Translations under genes and position numbers: made by a program | Notes under the pieces: model-generated | Database searches by the model: none | What the model was told of the DNA's origin: nothing | Seen by the model: the letters and a program-made list of their open reading frames with translations, nothing else | Source of the DNA: a virus | Direction: 5' to 3' (one strand) | Virus record (IMG/VR): IMGVR_UViG_3300046373_000069 | Span: 1-64,000 of that record | Length of the DNA stretch: 64,000 nt | Shown here: piece after piece, positions 38,159 to 47,360 of the stretch | How positions within the stretch are numbered: position 1 is the stretch's first letter | Layout of the letters: every line of letters starts with the position of its first letter

Positions 38159-38495
38159 CAAAGCTGGCAGTATCTATATCTTAAAAGCGGAGTCGTGCGT
38201 TAAGGTAGGCATTACAAACAAAGAGTGTGAAAAGAGGGCCGCTGCGATAAGCAAGTCAGCAGAAGAAGCTTTTGAAGTGGTTGAGTCAGTCACGTTCCGA
38301 GACGGCAGTATTCCCAGTAACGTTGAGCGTCAGATGCTAGCATATCTGCGGACTCGTTATAAGAACCCTTTAAAAGTATTTGACGGGTACACGGAGTGCT
38401 TTGAGGGGCTGACTGTTGATACTGCCCTTTCTCTTCTCTACGCAACATTAAAAGACATTAAAGGAAGCCATGACAATCATCGACCCGTCCACTAA
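38154..38495 (+). pseudogene. Truncated homing endonuclease (GIY-YIG-like C-terminal half)
   Basis: An open frame without a start continues GSIYILKAESCVKVGITNKE, then ERQMLAYLRTRYKNPLKVFD and GYTECFEGL. This aligns by eye with the C-terminal 110 residues of the 47893 product (GRFYILSDGYTTKVGVTNKE, ETACLRYLKTKYKSPSSTFD, GATECFLGV). The zinc-ribbon N-terminal half is missing. It is a remnant whose 5' part has been replaced by the lectin/SGNH gene pair. The last codons overlap the 38470 gene. Confidence 0.85.
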
Positions 38496-38916
38496 CCTTG
38501 GACGCCTCCGCCTAAAACTAGCTGACTGGGGAGACCTCGTGATCCTACCGGACAGTGTGTATGACCAAGTTATTACTGACACAGGCGGTAACTTGAACAA
38601 GGCCACTGCTATCCTCGGTAGCTACATCCTGGGAATCCTGTCACAGCGTACTCATCGTAAGCTGGCCCAACTCGAATCGTGGTCGAATGAGCAATTTGCA
38701 CAGTACCTCATTTACTTGGACAGGATTATCAAAGACCCTGCTTATTCGGATATCGCACCGATTCCGTACTCCGCAACTGGGGAGACTAGCCCTCTTATAC
38801 AATTCCAAGAGACTTGGCGGCGGAATCATTATAGTGGCACAGAAACACAGCAGAGCAACTCCACAGCCTCCTACAGCCCAAATGACGGCTCTAAGTATGG
38901 CCCGTTTGGAGGTTGA
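38470..38916 (+). CDS. Head-tail connector (adaptor), 148 aa
   Basis: Helical N-terminal domain (LGRLRLKLADWGDLVILPD, VYDQVITDTGGNLNKATAIL, QRTHRKLAQLE) followed by a disordered Ser/Thr-rich tail. Fits the gp6/gpW-like adaptor group that sits below the portal. AAGGAAGCC site. Confidence 0.75.
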   Translation: MTIIDPSTNLGRLRLKLADWGDLVILPDSVYDQVITDTGGNLNKATAILGSYILGILSQRTHRKLAQLESWSNEQFAQYLIYLDRIIKDPAYSDIAPIPYSATGETSPLIQFQETWRRNHYSGTETQQSNSTASYSPNDGSKYGPFGG

Positions 38917-38918
38917 CG

Positions 38919-39314
38919 ATGAATGAGTTCCATAGCGTTGTCTCGGAGTTCATGAGAGAAATGGGATTCGATTGCACCTTCATCAAGCAATCTCCAGGCA
39001 TCCCTAATGACGATGACGGGACAGTGACACCGCAAGAGGAAATAGTCCCTATCCGCGCTATCAAGATGGATGTGTTTGGGAATATGGCAGGCTCTCGCAC
39101 AAAGATGAGCACTCTTATTCAAGAAGCTGATCAAGTGTTGTATGTGCAGCCTAACGAGGCTCTTACACAAATGAGCGAGAGTGTCGGAGAAGCATTCGAT
39201 CCTGCAAGCGACCGCGTAGAAATTAAAGGGGTTAGCTGGAAAGTGTTGGCCTTGAAAGAATATGATCCGAGCGCGTCAAATTGCGTTCTGTACGAACTGT
39301 ATATTAAAAGGTAA
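38919..39314 (+). CDS. Head closure/stopper protein, 131 aa
   Basis: ATG 38919 just after the preceding stop. Beta-rich protein with VPIRAIKMDVFGNMAG and DRVEIKGVSWKVLALKEYDP, typical of SPP1 gp16-like neck proteins that seal the head after packaging. Position supports this. Confidence 0.65.
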   Translation: MNEFHSVVSEFMREMGFDCTFIKQSPGIPNDDDGTVTPQEEIVPIRAIKMDVFGNMAGSRTKMSTLIQEADQVLYVQPNEALTQMSESVGEAFDPASDRVEIKGVSWKVLALKEYDPSASNCVLYELYIKR

Positions 39315-39317
39315 GCT

Positions 39318-42300
39318 ATGGCGACGTATAACGTACTAAGTACTGCACCAGTACCGGTTGGCAGTAGCATCACCACTATTCGACTGAAGAGTACCTCTGC
39401 TCAAGTCCAGACCAACGTACCATTCACGTTTGGTCAACCATTTGCTCGTGGCCAGTTCCCGAAGTCCAACGCCGCTGTTGAACTGCGCACCAACAACGGG
39501 GAAATCATTCCTTGTCAGCTGGATGTCAAGGCCACCTTCAAGGATGGCTCGATCAAGCACGCCATCATTTCGGGTATCATTCCATCCCTGCCTGCTGACA
39601 AGGATACGTTCTACAACATTGTCCGCTCTAATTACGTTATTTCCGGTTTGGCACCAGTACCTTCAGACTTCTCAGAGTTCAATACGGTCTTGACCCTGAC
39701 CAATCATGGTACGGATCTAGCAGGACCATTAGAAGGTACTACCTACACCGCCGATGCAGCTAAGATCATGGCTTCAGGGAAGTATGACATTCACCTGTCT
39801 GGTCCTATTGTCAGTGAATGGCTCATGCGTGCGCCTTTGGTGGATGCTCAGGGAAATATCCATCCTGAGCTACATGCACGCTACAATATTCGTATGTATA
39901 AGGGCATCAACAAGGCTAAGATTGACTGTATCGTGGAGAATGGCTGGGTCAAACCATCTAAAAATCCTGTCAACAATGCTTTCGATCTTGGTAGCGTCAA
40001 TACACACATCTATGACTACAACATCAAAGTAGGCAGCGTAACGGTTGATAAGCGAGCTGAAAAGGGTTATCTACGTGCTCGTCTTACTGGTGCTCCGAAT
40101 ACCTATAATGGTACTAGCACTGGTGTGCCAAACAACTCGACTGTTTACACCGCAGTGATCACGATTGATGGAGTAGCTAAGCCTATTTCTGTGACTGGTT
40201 CCGCAATCCAGAATTACGGTCAATTGTACGCAGTCATCACCAGTCAACTTGGTGGATTGGGTGTTTGTATTCAGGATGAAACCAATCTAGGTCTTCGTAT
40301 TGTGTCCAATACGACTGGCAGGAATTCCTCAGTTTCGGTAGATTACGGTACCTTATTCCCAGCGCTTGGACACCCGCAGGCGTATCGCCCTATTCGTGGT
40401 GACGAACACATTCATTATGTTGCACAGCGCTGGAAGAAAACCTTCTGGTGGAATGGTGAGCCTATGCTTTTCATCGGCCATGATAAGAACTATCTGGTTG
40501 ATTCTCTAGCAGTGCCTCCATATATGCGTTCCCTGACGGGTAGCCCTGATGTAAACGCCTATAATAAAAACATGATAGCCACCAATGGCGGTATTGGTCG
40601 TAACGGCATCATGAAGAAGAACATGTTTGATTTCGGCTATGCCAATTCTATTGGTATTTTTCCTGAATGGGTTGGAGCCTTCGTCATCAGTCAAGATCCA
40701 GATTCTAAATCGGCCATGCTGGGTATGGCCGATTTGCAGGGTTCATGGCAAGTTCATTCCCGAGAAATCGATACTGATCAATGTCTGAGCTTTACCAAGT
40801 GGCCTATGGTAACGACTTCCCCAAATATTGGGGATAGTAAGAACTACACTACTGGTTTGACGGAGAAGATCCCATTTCTGTCAACGAGTCAGCCTTGGAT
40901 TCCCAATTGCGAGAATCTGGCGGATATCTCTCACCATCCAGATTCTGGCTATGTACCTTATCTGGTAACTGGCGACCACTTTTACATGGAAAATATGTTG
41001 TCGTATTTTATTACGACTTGCGTATGGCAGAACCCACACTACACATGGCGTAATGGGAATCAGGTGTTATTCAGGACAGAACAGGTACGTGCGCAGGCAT
41101 GGATGTTCCGTTCCCTAAACCATAACAGGTATCTTCTACCGGATAACCATCCTCATCGCCCTGAGCTTGAATATATCGCAGCCAGTAATGTTGAGTGGTA
41201 TAACACCAACTATGTTGCAGAGTCTGGCCCCGGTCATAGCAAATTTGGTGTTTGGGGTACGCCAGAAACAGGCATGGTTAGTGGACAAGTTAAATCTGCT
41301 TTTAGTTTGTTCATGGAAGTGTTTGCGATTCAATCCATGGGTCGTGCAGTAGAGCTGGGCTTTGAAGAGTTCTTGCCACTCTTTGGATACAAATCCAAGA
41401 TTATCAAGGGTTTGCTGACATCAGGGCCAGACTATTGCTGGCAAATGGCAACCACTTACAGAATTCAAATCAAACCCTCCAGTAATGAGCCTGAATTCGA
41501 TAATTGGAATCAGGTTTATTTGGCAACTGTTGACCCTAAAATTTCTTCTAAGGTATGCGGCTCAGTTGAAATGGGTATTGCCATTGGTGAAGGGCAGAAT
41601 AATATGGTTGGTTATCCACTGGATGTGGGTGGATATCCTGCCAATATGCAGCCAGCTGTGGCATACTGCGATACATTTGACATGCCTGGTGGCAAAGATG
41701 CATGGCTTGTATTTGATTCGAGGGTTAAAAAAGCCAATTACAACTTGGGTCCGCAATTTGGCATCGAACCGCGTACTTTCATCGCATCAACGGTTACACC
41801 CGTACCTGCGGACCCCACTGTACCCCCAACTATAGGCAAAAAATCAATGTCTCTTGCAGATCGCGTAAAAGATAGCACCACCACAACGGGCACAGGTGCA
41901 TTAACACTACTGGGTACCTCGGAAACGAACTTCCGCCCATTCCTCACACCACCTGTGAAGATTGGAGATATTGTCCCTGTCTCTATTATTCACCGCACCC
42001 TCCCCGAATGGGAAAACGGGGAATACACTCTGACATCGGCTTTGCAGCTGACCCCCCTCAGGGTGACATCCAGCTCCAATAATAATCAGAAAGTCAGCTT
42101 CAGCGCAGGCGTCAAGGATGTCGCATTGACTCTTACAGCCGATTATCTGTCAAAGCTGGCAGGCGTTAACAACACTGTTGCCAATACGTTCGGGGATACA
42201 ACAACTACGAAGCTTATGCTAGATGTCAACGGAGTTCCAACTAGTATTTCGTTGAATGATGCATCTGACACATTTGCTGACCTTCCAACTTTACCGTTGC

Positions 42301-43466
42301 CTGCCGTTGGCACCGACCAAGTGTGGACATACCGTGGTGGTGTGGACTATCGAACGACACTTAATGCCATTGCAGCGGCTGTTGCCGCCATTAATGGTGT
42401 AACACCACAAGATACATTGGCCCCTACACTTTCTAGCGCGAAAGTCTCAGGCATAAATGCAGCCAGTGCAACGGGTACAGTTATCACTGACGAAGCTAAC
42501 GGCACAATGTATTGCTTGGCGTTGACAACAAATACGACTACAGCAGCTGCGGTGAAAGCAAGTTCGTTCACCCAAGCGGTTACGTCCACAGGTACTAAGA
42601 CATTCAATGTCACGAGCCTGACAGCTTCTACACAATACTACTTGCATTTTGTACACGTAGACGCTATTGGCAATACTTCGGCTATCATGACATCTGACAG
42701 CTTCACAACACTGGCAACTGCTGACACAACGGCCCCAACGCTGAGTTCGCCTACAGCCACACAGACAGGTCCAACGACTGCATCTGGCACTGTTTCCACA
42801 ACAGAGTCTAACGGTACGCTCTACCGGATGATTAGCGTAAACGCCACTGAAACTGCGGCAGCTGTGAAGGCAGCTAACCTTACATCCACCGTATCCGCTG
42901 TGGGTACGCAGAGTGTCACATTCACTGGCTTGACCGCCAACACGCAGTATTATGCCCACTATGTCCACCATGATGCTGCGGGTAATGATTCTGTTGTGGC
43001 GAACAGCGCAGCGTTTACGACGGCTGCTGCCGCTGAAGTACTGTATGACATTTCGGCATATAACGCATCCTCGACTCCTCTGGCAACGTTGGATGGCAGC
43101 AAGGTAGTACCGTCCCATATCTACGGGGGTAAAAACGGCTACGCAGCCGGCCCGACAAATTCTAGCTATTGGAATATTAAGCTTCGTGGCACTAACACGA
43201 ACGCCAGCGGGGCTGTCATGGGTTGGAGCTTCTCGGCAACGACCCCGCCGCAAGTGTGGGATGGTACGGGCACCAACCCCAACCTCAATAACGTCAATCC
43301 CGACAACTATGCGGTACCTATCGGCTTCAACGGTACGGCCTTCTTCAACGCATCGGATCTCTGGATTGCGCCGGGCTTTACTGGTAAGGCTTATCTGTGG
43401 GTTCGTGGCCAAGATGGTGCTTGGTATAATCCTAACCCAAGTGGCATGACTATTACGGGGGTCTGA
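39318..43466 (+). CDS. Giant surface protein: RGL/YetA-like N-terminal region plus FN3-like repeats, 1382 aa
   Basis: Residues 20-110 (VQTNVPFTFGQPFARGQF, CQLDVKATFKDGSIKHAIIS) match, by memory, the RIFT-barrel start of rhamnogalacturonan-lyase/YetA-like proteins; residues 340-700 have many Trp/His/aromatic segments suggestive of an alpha/alpha catalytic domain. Residues 1030-1130 and 1135-1230 are two Ser/Thr-rich FN3-like repeats (TADTTAPTLSSPTA, QYYLHFVHVDAIGN versus QYYAHYVHHDAAGN). The C terminus is beta-rich. It is probably a virion-attached polysaccharide-degrading or binding protein in the neck region. Confidence 0.6.
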   Translation: MATYNVLSTAPVPVGSSITTIRLKSTSAQVQTNVPFTFGQPFARGQFPKSNAAVELRTNNGEIIPCQLDVKATFKDGSIKHAIISGIIPSLPADKDTFYNIVRSNYVISGLAPVPSDFSEFNTVLTLTNHGTDLAGPLEGTTYTADAAKIMASGKYDIHLSGPIVSEWLMRAPLVDAQGNIHPELHARYNIRMYKGINKAKIDCIVENGWVKPSKNPVNNAFDLGSVNTHIYDYNIKVGSVTVDKRAEKGYLRARLTGAPNTYNGTSTGVPNNSTVYTAVITIDGVAKPISVTGSAIQNYGQLYAVITSQLGGLGVCIQDETNLGLRIVSNTTGRNSSVSVDYGTLFPALGHPQAYRPIRGDEHIHYVAQRWKKTFWWNGEPMLFIGHDKNYLVDSLAVPPYMRSLTGSPDVNAYNKNMIATNGGIGRNGIMKKNMFDFGYANSIGIFPEWVGAFVISQDPDSKSAMLGMADLQGSWQVHSREIDTDQCLSFTKWPMVTTSPNIGDSKNYTTGLTEKIPFLSTSQPWIPNCENLADISHHPDSGYVPYLVTGDHFYMENMLSYFITTCVWQNPHYTWRNGNQVLFRTEQVRAQAWMFRSLNHNRYLLPDNHPHRPELEYIAASNVEWYNTNYVAESGPGHSKFGVWGTPETGMVSGQVKSAFSLFMEVFAIQSMGRAVELGFEEFLPLFGYKSKIIKGLLTSGPDYCWQMATTYRIQIKPSSNEPEFDNWNQVYLATVDPKISSKVCGSVEMGIAIGEGQNNMVGYPLDVGGYPANMQPAVAYCDTFDMPGGKDAWLVFDSRVKKANYNLGPQFGIEPRTFIASTVTPVPADPTVPPTIGKKSMSLADRVKDSTTTTGTGALTLLGTSETNFRPFLTPPVKIGDIVPVSIIHRTLPEWENGEYTLTSALQLTPLRVTSSSNNNQKVSFSAGVKDVALTLTADYLSKLAGVNNTVANTFGDTTTTKLMLDVNGVPTSISLNDASDTFADLPTLPLPAVGTDQVWTYRGGVDYRTTLNAIAAAVAAINGVTPQDTLAPTLSSAKVSGINAASATGTVITDEANGTMYCLALTTNTTTAAAVKASSFTQAVTSTGTKTFNVTSLTASTQYYLHFVHVDAIGNTSAIMTSDSFTTLATADTTAPTLSSPTATQTGPTTASGTVSTTESNGTLYRMISVNATETAAAVKAANLTSTVSAVGTQSVTFTGLTANTQYYAHYVHHDAAGNDSVVANSAAFTTAAAAEVLYDISAYNASSTPLATLDGSKVVPSHIYGGKNGYAAGPTNSSYWNIKLRGTNTNASGAVMGWSFSATTPPQVWDGTGTNPNLNNVNPDNYAVPIGFNGTAFFNASDLWIAPGFTGKAYLWVRGQDGAWYNPNPSGMTITGV

Positions 43467-45034
43467 TGAAGTTTCTAACGTCAGGCGCGGGGAAGTTAAT
43501 ATTCAGGAATGGTAAATTTGTGAGCCTTGCGCAAGGCTCACAACCTGTTGAGCCTACGCCACCCCCACCGTCAACAGGAATGACGACACTGACGCTTGTA
43601 GACATTGATAAAGATCAGCGGCTGTATCAACGCGATACAGCCGGTTTTTATGATGTTACAGTGGCTGGTACGAGCGACGCTACAAATGCTGTTCAGGCTC
43701 GTGCTATTGATTCCTACACTGGGGCAGTGGTGGTTGATTGGACAACCGTTGCCGTGCCATCAGGAGGCTCTTATTCAGGTAAGTTGCGCTGCCCTGCAAG
43801 GATTCGCCCATGTAAGCTAGAAGTCCGAGATGCTGTCAACACGTCGTCAGTTAAGACAGGGGCTAATCGCTTCTATGTTGGCGCCCATTGGATTCTCTGG
43901 GGGCAATCGAATGCTGTCAACTGGCCGGGGGGAGTTTACAAATATCCTCTCGGCGGGCAGGGTTCGTTGACCTACTACGCGGGCTACAAGTTCGTCCGGG
44001 CTGGCTACATTCTAGACACCTACGAGTCGAATAAGCTGCACAGCAGCTACTCAACTGTCAACAGCTTCCCTGCTGGCTCAGCTACAGTGCAAGACGGAGC
44101 TGTTAAAGCAGATGGTATCGTCTATATGCTCAATATCTTATCTGAAGCGCTGAATTGTGCAGTATGTATTACTACTAGCGCAACAGGTGGTCAAGGTATC
44201 GGCTTCTGGGCGCCGGGGCAAACAGGCTGGACGAATCTGACAACTGCTGTGATGGAAATCGGTGGAGATGCAGAAGGCGCAATACTGTATCAAGGTGAAG
44301 CTGATGCATCGTTCTCAGGAACAACAACAGAGAATTACATGTCGGCACTTGCATCCCGGCAATCACAGTTCCATTCTCTTACCGGGCGTACGGCGTCAAC
44401 CTTTAAGTTTGGTGTAGTCTCATTGGGTGCTGTCAATGCCAATGGCGGTTATGTCGCCTCTATTGATAAGGTGAGGGCTGCTGAAATTCAGTTTGCTAAC
44501 AACACACCGGGTGCGTTCCTGCTTGCGGCTAACCATGACTCGAAGACTAGTGATGGTGTTCACGTTGTCGGTATATCGTTCTCTCACCTTGGCGCGGCTG
44601 GGGGTAAAACACTAGCTTATCAATATGGAGTAGGTGTATCAGGTGCAGGCCCTCGCGTTGTTAGCGCAACTCGCACTGGTGCCGAAATTACTCTCACCGT
44701 ACAGCATGCTGGGGGTACAAACTTGCTAGATGGTGCGGGAGGCTCTGGAACGGCGCTTACAGGTTTCCGAGTGAGAGACGCCGGCACTGCTGCGGTTATC
44801 AGTGCAACGGCGATCACAGGACCAATAACAATTAAGCTCACATTATCGGCAGTGCCTTCGGGGACTGTAACGGTGGATTACGGCATGATTCCAGCGCCGC
44901 ATTCACCTGACCAAAGTAGCACAACAGTTGACCCTGTGTGGGCATCTGCCGTGTACGACAATGTTGTGCTAGTTAATCAGGACCGTGGATGCATTCTGCA
45001 ACCATTTGCCGCAATCAATGTAACAGGAGGCTAA
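43466..45034 (+). CDS. SGNH esterase (sialate O-acetylesterase type) on the virion, 522 aa
   Basis: N terminus MKFLTSGAGKLIFRNGKFV is a short anchor-like motif found at the start of phage fibre proteins, followed by a Pro linker (31-36). A beta domain spans 40-140. The catalytic domain has WGQSNAV with S148, TSATGGQG (238-244), YQGEAD (275-280) and SDGVHVVG with D363 and H366. A C-terminal beta domain spans 385-522. A second, unrelated-length SGNH protein is at 37367. Likely deacetylates surface glycans. Confidence 0.75.
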   Translation: MKFLTSGAGKLIFRNGKFVSLAQGSQPVEPTPPPPSTGMTTLTLVDIDKDQRLYQRDTAGFYDVTVAGTSDATNAVQARAIDSYTGAVVVDWTTVAVPSGGSYSGKLRCPARIRPCKLEVRDAVNTSSVKTGANRFYVGAHWILWGQSNAVNWPGGVYKYPLGGQGSLTYYAGYKFVRAGYILDTYESNKLHSSYSTVNSFPAGSATVQDGAVKADGIVYMLNILSEALNCAVCITTSATGGQGIGFWAPGQTGWTNLTTAVMEIGGDAEGAILYQGEADASFSGTTTENYMSALASRQSQFHSLTGRTASTFKFGVVSLGAVNANGGYVASIDKVRAAEIQFANNTPGAFLLAANHDSKTSDGVHVVGISFSHLGAAGGKTLAYQYGVGVSGAGPRVVSATRTGAEITLTVQHAGGTNLLDGAGGSGTALTGFRVRDAGTAAVISATAITGPITIKLTLSAVPSGTVTVDYGMIPAPHSPDQSSTTVDPVWASAVYDNVVLVNQDRGCILQPFAAINVTGG

Positions 45035-45035
45035 T

Positions 45036-46049
45036 ATGCTCGGGTATGGAACCATTGGACAAGGTTCAGTAGGGGCCTCTGTGCTATCTACAGCACCAGC
45101 CATCCAGAACGACAGTGAAGCCCCTGTTATTCCGGGCGCACTCGTAGTTTCTGCGGTAAGCTCAGCCGGGTTCACTGTGGAGTGGCAGGGTGCATCGGAT
45201 AATATTGGAGTAACTGGCTACGAAATTAGTGTTGATGTCGGCACAGTAGCTTATCTCGACTACGGTATGGTTTTGGCCGTGAACTTTGGAAACCTGCTAC
45301 CCGGCACATCCTACACTGTAAGGGTGAGGGCGTATGATGCAGCTAAGAACAAGTCTACGCCTCTCACAACACAGGTAACTACGTCTGCACCTGTCGATAT
45401 TGCCAAGCCTGTGTGGAGTGCAGGAAGCGTTGTTAGTGTCACCTCTCTTACATCGTCAGCGCTAACGGCAGCTTGGCCTGCGGCGGTAGATAATGTAGGT
45501 GTTGTTTCCTACGAGGTAAGTGTAGATACAGGTACACCGAACTATGCCCCTGTGGTTGGGGGGCGGCTGAAGACATTCTCTGGGCTTCTGAGCGGCACCA
45601 CGTACAACGTCCGTGTACGGGCTGTAGATGCGACTGGCAATACGTCTCCACCACTAACAGCTGCTGTTGTAACTAGCGGAGTTGCACCTGTGGGGGATGC
45701 TATTGCTGGCGTTTCAAAGGTGGCTACAGCCCCAGTAGTCGTGCAAATGTCTCCGCTTTCTGCATCACCAGTGGGTATATCCTATAGGCAGGGGTCTGGT
45801 CAGGAACTTGTCCTATTCAATAATAGTGACACTTCTGTTGTGACAAACCTGCAGGGCAGCAGCGCTGGGCGTGTTACGACGAAGGGCTTGGCAGGAGTCA
45901 CAATTGATTTGTCAGGAGGTTTGCCTATCAATGTACCTGCTCGGCAGTTTGTTACTCTGAAACTAGACAATGCGAGCGCCTATTTGGCTGGCAACGTTAC
46001 GCTTACGGCAAATACTAGCGGCACAGTGTTTGCAGGGGTCTTGCAATAG
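45036..46049 (+). CDS. FN3-repeat virion protein with C-terminal beta module, 337 aa
   Basis: Two FN3 domains, residues 25-115 (FTVEWQGASDNIGVTGYEIS, TSYTVRVRAYDAAKN) and 125-215 (AWPAAVDNVGVVSYEVSVD, TTYNVRVRAVDATGN). A C-terminal module (about 250-337) with GQELVLFNN and GLPINVPARQFVTLKLDNA closely resembles the whole product of the 46976 gene. Probably decorates the neck or tail and binds glycans. AGGAGGC site. Confidence 0.7.
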   Translation: MLGYGTIGQGSVGASVLSTAPAIQNDSEAPVIPGALVVSAVSSAGFTVEWQGASDNIGVTGYEISVDVGTVAYLDYGMVLAVNFGNLLPGTSYTVRVRAYDAAKNKSTPLTTQVTTSAPVDIAKPVWSAGSVVSVTSLTSSALTAAWPAAVDNVGVVSYEVSVDTGTPNYAPVVGGRLKTFSGLLSGTTYNVRVRAVDATGNTSPPLTAAVVTSGVAPVGDAIAGVSKVATAPVVVQMSPLSASPVGISYRQGSGQELVLFNNSDTSVVTNLQGSSAGRVTTKGLAGVTIDLSGGLPINVPARQFVTLKLDNASAYLAGNVTLTANTSGTVFAGVLQ

Positions 46050-46082
46050 CACTCGTAACGTGCTCTTAAGCATTGTTTCTTC

Positions 46083-46111
46083 TTGACAAAACACGCCCCT
46101 TGTGCTATAAT
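46083..46111 (+). promoter_or_regulatory. Perfect consensus promoter before tail genes
   Basis: TTGACA at 46083-46088, 17 bp, TATAAT at 46106-46111 with an extended TGC. Confidence 0.92.
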
Positions 46112-46131
46112 CTTACTAATCGAGGAAACAC

Positions 46132-46578
46132 ATGACAAGCTTTGTTTTGGATATTAAGGCGTTTGAAGAGCAGGCTCTGTTGATGGCTAATAAGAGTGTC
46201 TGCAACGCCTTTGAAGAGATTGCTACAGGCGCTGTCGTAGAGTCCCCTGACCCTCCGGGTATTGGGGGATTTTCCAAAGGTCTGCTGAAGAATAGTTGGT
46301 ATCCAGAAGTAGGCGGTATTGACAACACAGTGGGTACAGTTGCTAACCCAACAGGTGCTGACAGCCTCTCTCGCATCAAGGCTGTTACAAGCATCTTCCC
46401 CTTCTACGGTAAAGACAACTTCGTCACGCTTACGAATTCTGTTGAGCACGCTTATAGGAGCGAGTTCATCGGATGGCCTGCGGGCGAAGGTGCGAACGGT
46501 TTCGTATGGAGTGGTCGCGTCGGACCCTACGCTATGGTGCAAACCGCCATCACTAACTACAGGGCCAAACACATATGA
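46132..46578 (+). CDS. Neck/tail completion protein (HK97 gp10-like), 148 aa
   Basis: Contains SKGLLKNSWYPEVGG and a late HAYRSEFIGWPAGEG; the N-terminal helix and GLLKNSW core are typical of gp10-like tail-completion proteins that join head and tail. CGAGGAAAC site; first gene after the promoter at 46083. Confidence 0.65.
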   Translation: MTSFVLDIKAFEEQALLMANKSVCNAFEEIATGAVVESPDPPGIGGFSKGLLKNSWYPEVGGIDNTVGTVANPTGADSLSRIKAVTSIFPFYGKDNFVTLTNSVEHAYRSEFIGWPAGEGANGFVWSGRVGPYAMVQTAITNYRAKHI

Positions 46579-46976
46579 GCATAGTTGTCGTACGCAGCAC
46601 AATCACAAAAGCTCTCGTAGAGTGGGCCAATGCAAAGGCGCTCCCCGTAGCACGAGAGCGCCAACCTTTCACGAAGCCTGCTAACAACGGCACATTCATC
46701 GAACTTAACATCATCCCAGCCAAGACAATCTTAGCATCCATTGACGGAGAACGCAAGCGTTATGTTGGCGATGTCATTATCAATATTTGGTGTAAGGATG
46801 GGCAAGGTACTGGCACGGCTGAGAAGCTTGCTGAAGAGCTTGCTGAGTTGTTCTCTGTAGTGCCTAAGAAGCAGATGCCTGTGAGTGTTGAGGAAGTGCC
46901 TAGTATTCGTAGGCCACTTGCAGACGCGGGTTATCTTATTTTGCCCGTTACATTTTCATATAGGCTCGAAGCGTAA
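46575..46976 (+). CDS. Tail terminator protein (lambda U-like), 133 aa
   Basis: ATGA overlap with the previous gene. Alpha/beta fold: IVVVRSTITKALVEWANAK, then RKRYVGDVIINIWCKDGQGT, an amphipathic helix AEKLAEELAELF and a final beta strand (YLILPVTFSYRLEA). The length and order fit tail terminators, which stop tube polymerisation. Confidence 0.7.
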   Translation: MSIVVVRSTITKALVEWANAKALPVARERQPFTKPANNGTFIELNIIPAKTILASIDGERKRYVGDVIINIWCKDGQGTGTAEKLAEELAELFSVVPKKQMPVSVEEVPSIRRPLADAGYLILPVTFSYRLEA

Positions 46977-47347
46977 TGGCTAAAGTACCTGTCTCATCTA
47001 AGAACGCCACTACGGCAGTTCTGCTCAATTCGATTTACCTATCAACTTCTGGTGACACCCTCACTTACCTACCCAACACCGGGCAAGAACTCTGGATGTT
47101 TAACACCAGCGGTAATGCTGTTACGGTGAACATTGATGGAGCAGCCGGGACGGTTGTAACCATTCCAGGCACAGCCGGGACTACTTTGAATGTTGCTCCC
47201 GGTCTCCCTATTAACATCCCTGCCTACTCTTTCGCTTATCTAAGTCTAGATAAGGCGGAGAGGTTCCTTCAGGGGGTTGTGGCAATCACAGCTTCCACAG
47301 GGGCAGTCATTCGAGCAGTAACCGTATCTCCACTCTCATTCTCTTAG
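46976..47347 (+). CDS. Beta-module protein, paralogue of the 45036 C terminus, 123 aa
   Basis: Whole-length match by eye to the last 90 residues of the 45036 product: GQELWMFNTSGNAVTV against GQELVLFNNSDTSVVT, GLPINIPAYSFAYLSLDKA against GLPINVPARQFVTLKLDNA. A free-standing single module placed between tail terminator and tail tube; may decorate the tube. ATG overlaps the previous stop. Confidence 0.7.
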   Translation: MAKVPVSSKNATTAVLLNSIYLSTSGDTLTYLPNTGQELWMFNTSGNAVTVNIDGAAGTVVTIPGTAGTTLNVAPGLPINIPAYSFAYLSLDKAERFLQGVVAITASTGAVIRAVTVSPLSFS

Positions 47348-47360
47348 AAAGAAATATCAA

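Noticed and set aside
42447-43412. 321-aa ORF on the minus strand
   Set aside because: Antisense to the giant surface protein; Cys- and Arg-rich low-quality sequence typical of a shadow frame.
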